Shown piece by piece: positions 56,986 to 64,000 of a stretch of 64,000 nt of DNA. The notes under the pieces are model-generated. The model was not told the origin of the DNA. It worked only from the letters and a program-made list of their open reading frames with translations, and did no database searches. Source of the stretch: Shewanella insulae (GTDB taxonomy: Bacteria; Pseudomonadota; Gammaproteobacteria; Enterobacterales; Shewanellaceae); contig NZ_WRPA01000003.1 of the NCBI RefSeq assembly GCF_009831655.1, forward strand, positions 62,001 to 126,000. Direction: 5' to 3'. Made by a program: the position numbers and the translations under genes. Position 1 is the first letter of the stretch. Every line of letters begins with the position of its first letter.

Positions 56986-57413
56986 TCTATTTCTCTCTAT
57001 ATTTGCAACATTGACTTGGCAACTAACGCTTATTAGCGAGAATGCCGCCTATGTAAATCACCATCATCTAATGTAAATCGCGACCATTTTTTTAACCATC
57101 TGAAATTTATATCAATAATGGCATTGCATAACAAGTTGAAAGTAAACAGCTCTAAAACAAAATGAGACTCGATTTAACGAGACCCTCACCTGTTCCCATT
57201 AAATAGAAAGCTCTAAGTCATTAATTCAAAATAATCAATACGTTAAACCTTAAAGTAAAAGTAAAGCGAGAATCGAGAGATTACATAATAGGAAGTGAAA
57301 GTGGGGCGTTTTAGCAAAAAAACATTATACCTGTATAGATCCGCAGTATAGCGAGCAGAGTTTGGTAACCTTCTGAACATTCAACTAGTCCCCTAAGCAT
57401 CATCAAAAATGGC

Positions 57414-57531
57414 CAAATCGAAGAGACGTTAGATACCGAGTGTAGATACACTGGTGAGCTTCCGTGACAGGGATGTCACGGCAGAGCCTACAGGGAGCGT
57501 ACTTGCGGCGTCTCACAAGGGTATCTGCACA
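57414..57531 (-). repeat. structured repeat, right copy
   Basis: 118 bp in inverted orientation to 54453-54568. The inner stem reads CCGTGACA / TGTCACGG on the minus strand, so two stem positions differ from the left copy with matching partner changes. The outer arm has wobble and mismatch but still pairs. Confidence 0.85.
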
Positions 57532-57560
57532 ACCCCCGCCGGGCAGGCGTTAGGTTGCCC

Positions 57561-57694
57561 TGAAGGTACGACCTTCAACAATCCACCCAATACTCAAACA
57601 GGTAGACGCTACAACCTATAAGCACCCCATACGCCCTCGCTCCACAGGCTATAAGCATCAATGAAGGTGCGGCCTTCAACACCCCACCAAATAC
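57561..57694. repeat. two imperfect direct repeats at 101-bp spacing
   Basis: TGAAGGTACGACCTTCAACA at 57561 and TGAAGGTGCGGCCTTCAACA at 57662, each a short hairpin followed by a similar C-rich tract. Confidence 0.75.
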
Positions 57695-57743
57695 CAATAA
57701 CCGCTAGAAGCAACAAAACAAAAAACCAGCCTGGTTTTCCCCA

Positions 57744-57784
57744 GGCAAAAAAAGCGCTTTAACTCTCACTCAAAGTTAAAGCGC
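57744..57784 (-). terminator. terminator after gltD
   Basis: GCGCTTTAACT / AGTTAAAGCGC, an 11-bp perfect stem (57754-57764 with 57774-57784) followed by seven T on the minus strand. Confidence 0.9.
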
Positions 57785-57831
57785 CAATCACAAGCCAAAT
57801 TGTGTAGCTCAGAGACTGAGCCAGTTCAGAC

Positions 57832-63695
<5,864 letters not shown>

Positions 63696-64000
63696 ATAAA
63701 AACTCCCTAATACTAACCAATACATCGTCGGGGAAATTCAAGCGATTGATGTGCACCCGAACCATCCAAATTAACTTTTGCCTAGGAAAAGGTCAATTCA
63801 AATTTGTGCATAAAGTGTGACTAGGTGAGGGTGTTTGATACGGTTTATATTTTAACCTTACGTTAACGTTAACTGTAAAAGTTGCTGTATAACATTATGA
63901 ATAAAAAGAATTTTGAATCTAGTGCCGAATGTTTTTTACCAAAATGTAACAAAGTGGATTATTGTCTTTTAATCTAAAAAAGTGATTTTTATTGCATATA
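63696..64000. other. upstream region of gltBD
   Basis: 305 bp without a gene. It likely holds the gltB promoter and regulatory sites, including the palindrome at 63862-63873. Confidence 0.5.
63862..63873. promoter_or_regulatory. GTTAACGTTAAC palindrome upstream of gltB
   Basis: A perfect 12-bp inverted repeat about 170 bases before the gltB ATG. It could be an operator; no regulator is identified. Confidence 0.35.

Larger units (their letters stand above)
56986..57831. other. noncoding region upstream of the Septu-like operon
   Basis: 846 bp without a gene. It has an AT-rich part (56986-57400) where the ptuA promoter should lie, the right structured repeat, two 33-bp direct repeats and the gltD terminator. 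Confidence 0.6.

Noticed and set aside
54912-57831. retron with ATPase-HNH effectors
   Set aside because: No reverse transcriptase gene or msr-msd-like region is visible; the two-gene Septu layout explains the data.

Overview
The window looks like a chromosomal segment of a marine gammaproteobacterium, most likely a Shewanella species. The inference rests on product types and local order: rpsU-yqeY-dnaG-rpoD, tsaD divergent from rpsU, folB-folK-uppP, exeA/gspA-gspB, nhaD, hemL, pyrB, erpA, anmK beside an M23 peptidase and tyrS, and mtnN beside a CobD/CbiB-like gene. No database search was possible, so the genus is an inference.

Region 1 (1-7.1 kb) is a putrescine cluster on the plus strand: the 3' part of a gamma-glutamylputrescine synthetase (puuA), the putrescine ABC importer potFGHI, and a gamma-glutamylputrescine oxidase (puuB), closed by a strong terminator. 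Region 2 (7.1-15.0 kb) has a minus-strand SPFH/prohibitin-like protein, a REC-PAS-GGDEF-EAL protein, and a divergent large hybrid histidine kinase (sensor-PAS-HisKA-HATPase-REC-Hpt) with a single-domain response regulator.

Region 3 (15000-21750) is a 6.7-kb integrative element inserted in the 3' end of a tRNA-Ile2(CAU) gene. It is bounded by 49-bp perfect direct repeats and carries a tyrosine integrase, an AlpA-like regulator, small proteins, a primase (zinc finger plus Toprim) overlapping a DUF3987-type helicase-like gene, and an intergenic region with a dense TACAAC cluster that resembles a replication origin. Two proteins of unknown function are also present. No capsid, portal or tail genes are seen, so it resembles a P4-like satellite or small integrative plasmid.

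Region 4 (21.7-54.2 kb) is mostly core chromosome: the macromolecular synthesis operon, tsaD, plsY, folate genes, uppP, rlmA, an L,D-transpeptidase converging on an Lpp-type lipoprotein, cca, gspAB, nhaD, hemL, pyrB, a ClC-type transporter, erpA, anmK with an M23 endopeptidase, tyrS, several membrane proteins and mtnN.

Region 5 (54.2-57.8 kb) is an AT-rich accessory insertion holding a two-gene ATPase plus HNH nuclease module that matches the Septu (PtuA-PtuB) anti-phage architecture. It is flanked by two inverted copies of a roughly 117-bp structured repeat whose hairpins show compensatory base changes. Region 6 (57.8-64 kb) is the gltBD glutamate synthase operon on the minus strand.

The most notable signals are the Septu-like module inside inverted structured repeats, the tRNA-Ile2 element with matched terminal repeats and a putative origin, and several short tandem duplications of 13 or 17 bp, two of which overlap or abut stop codons.
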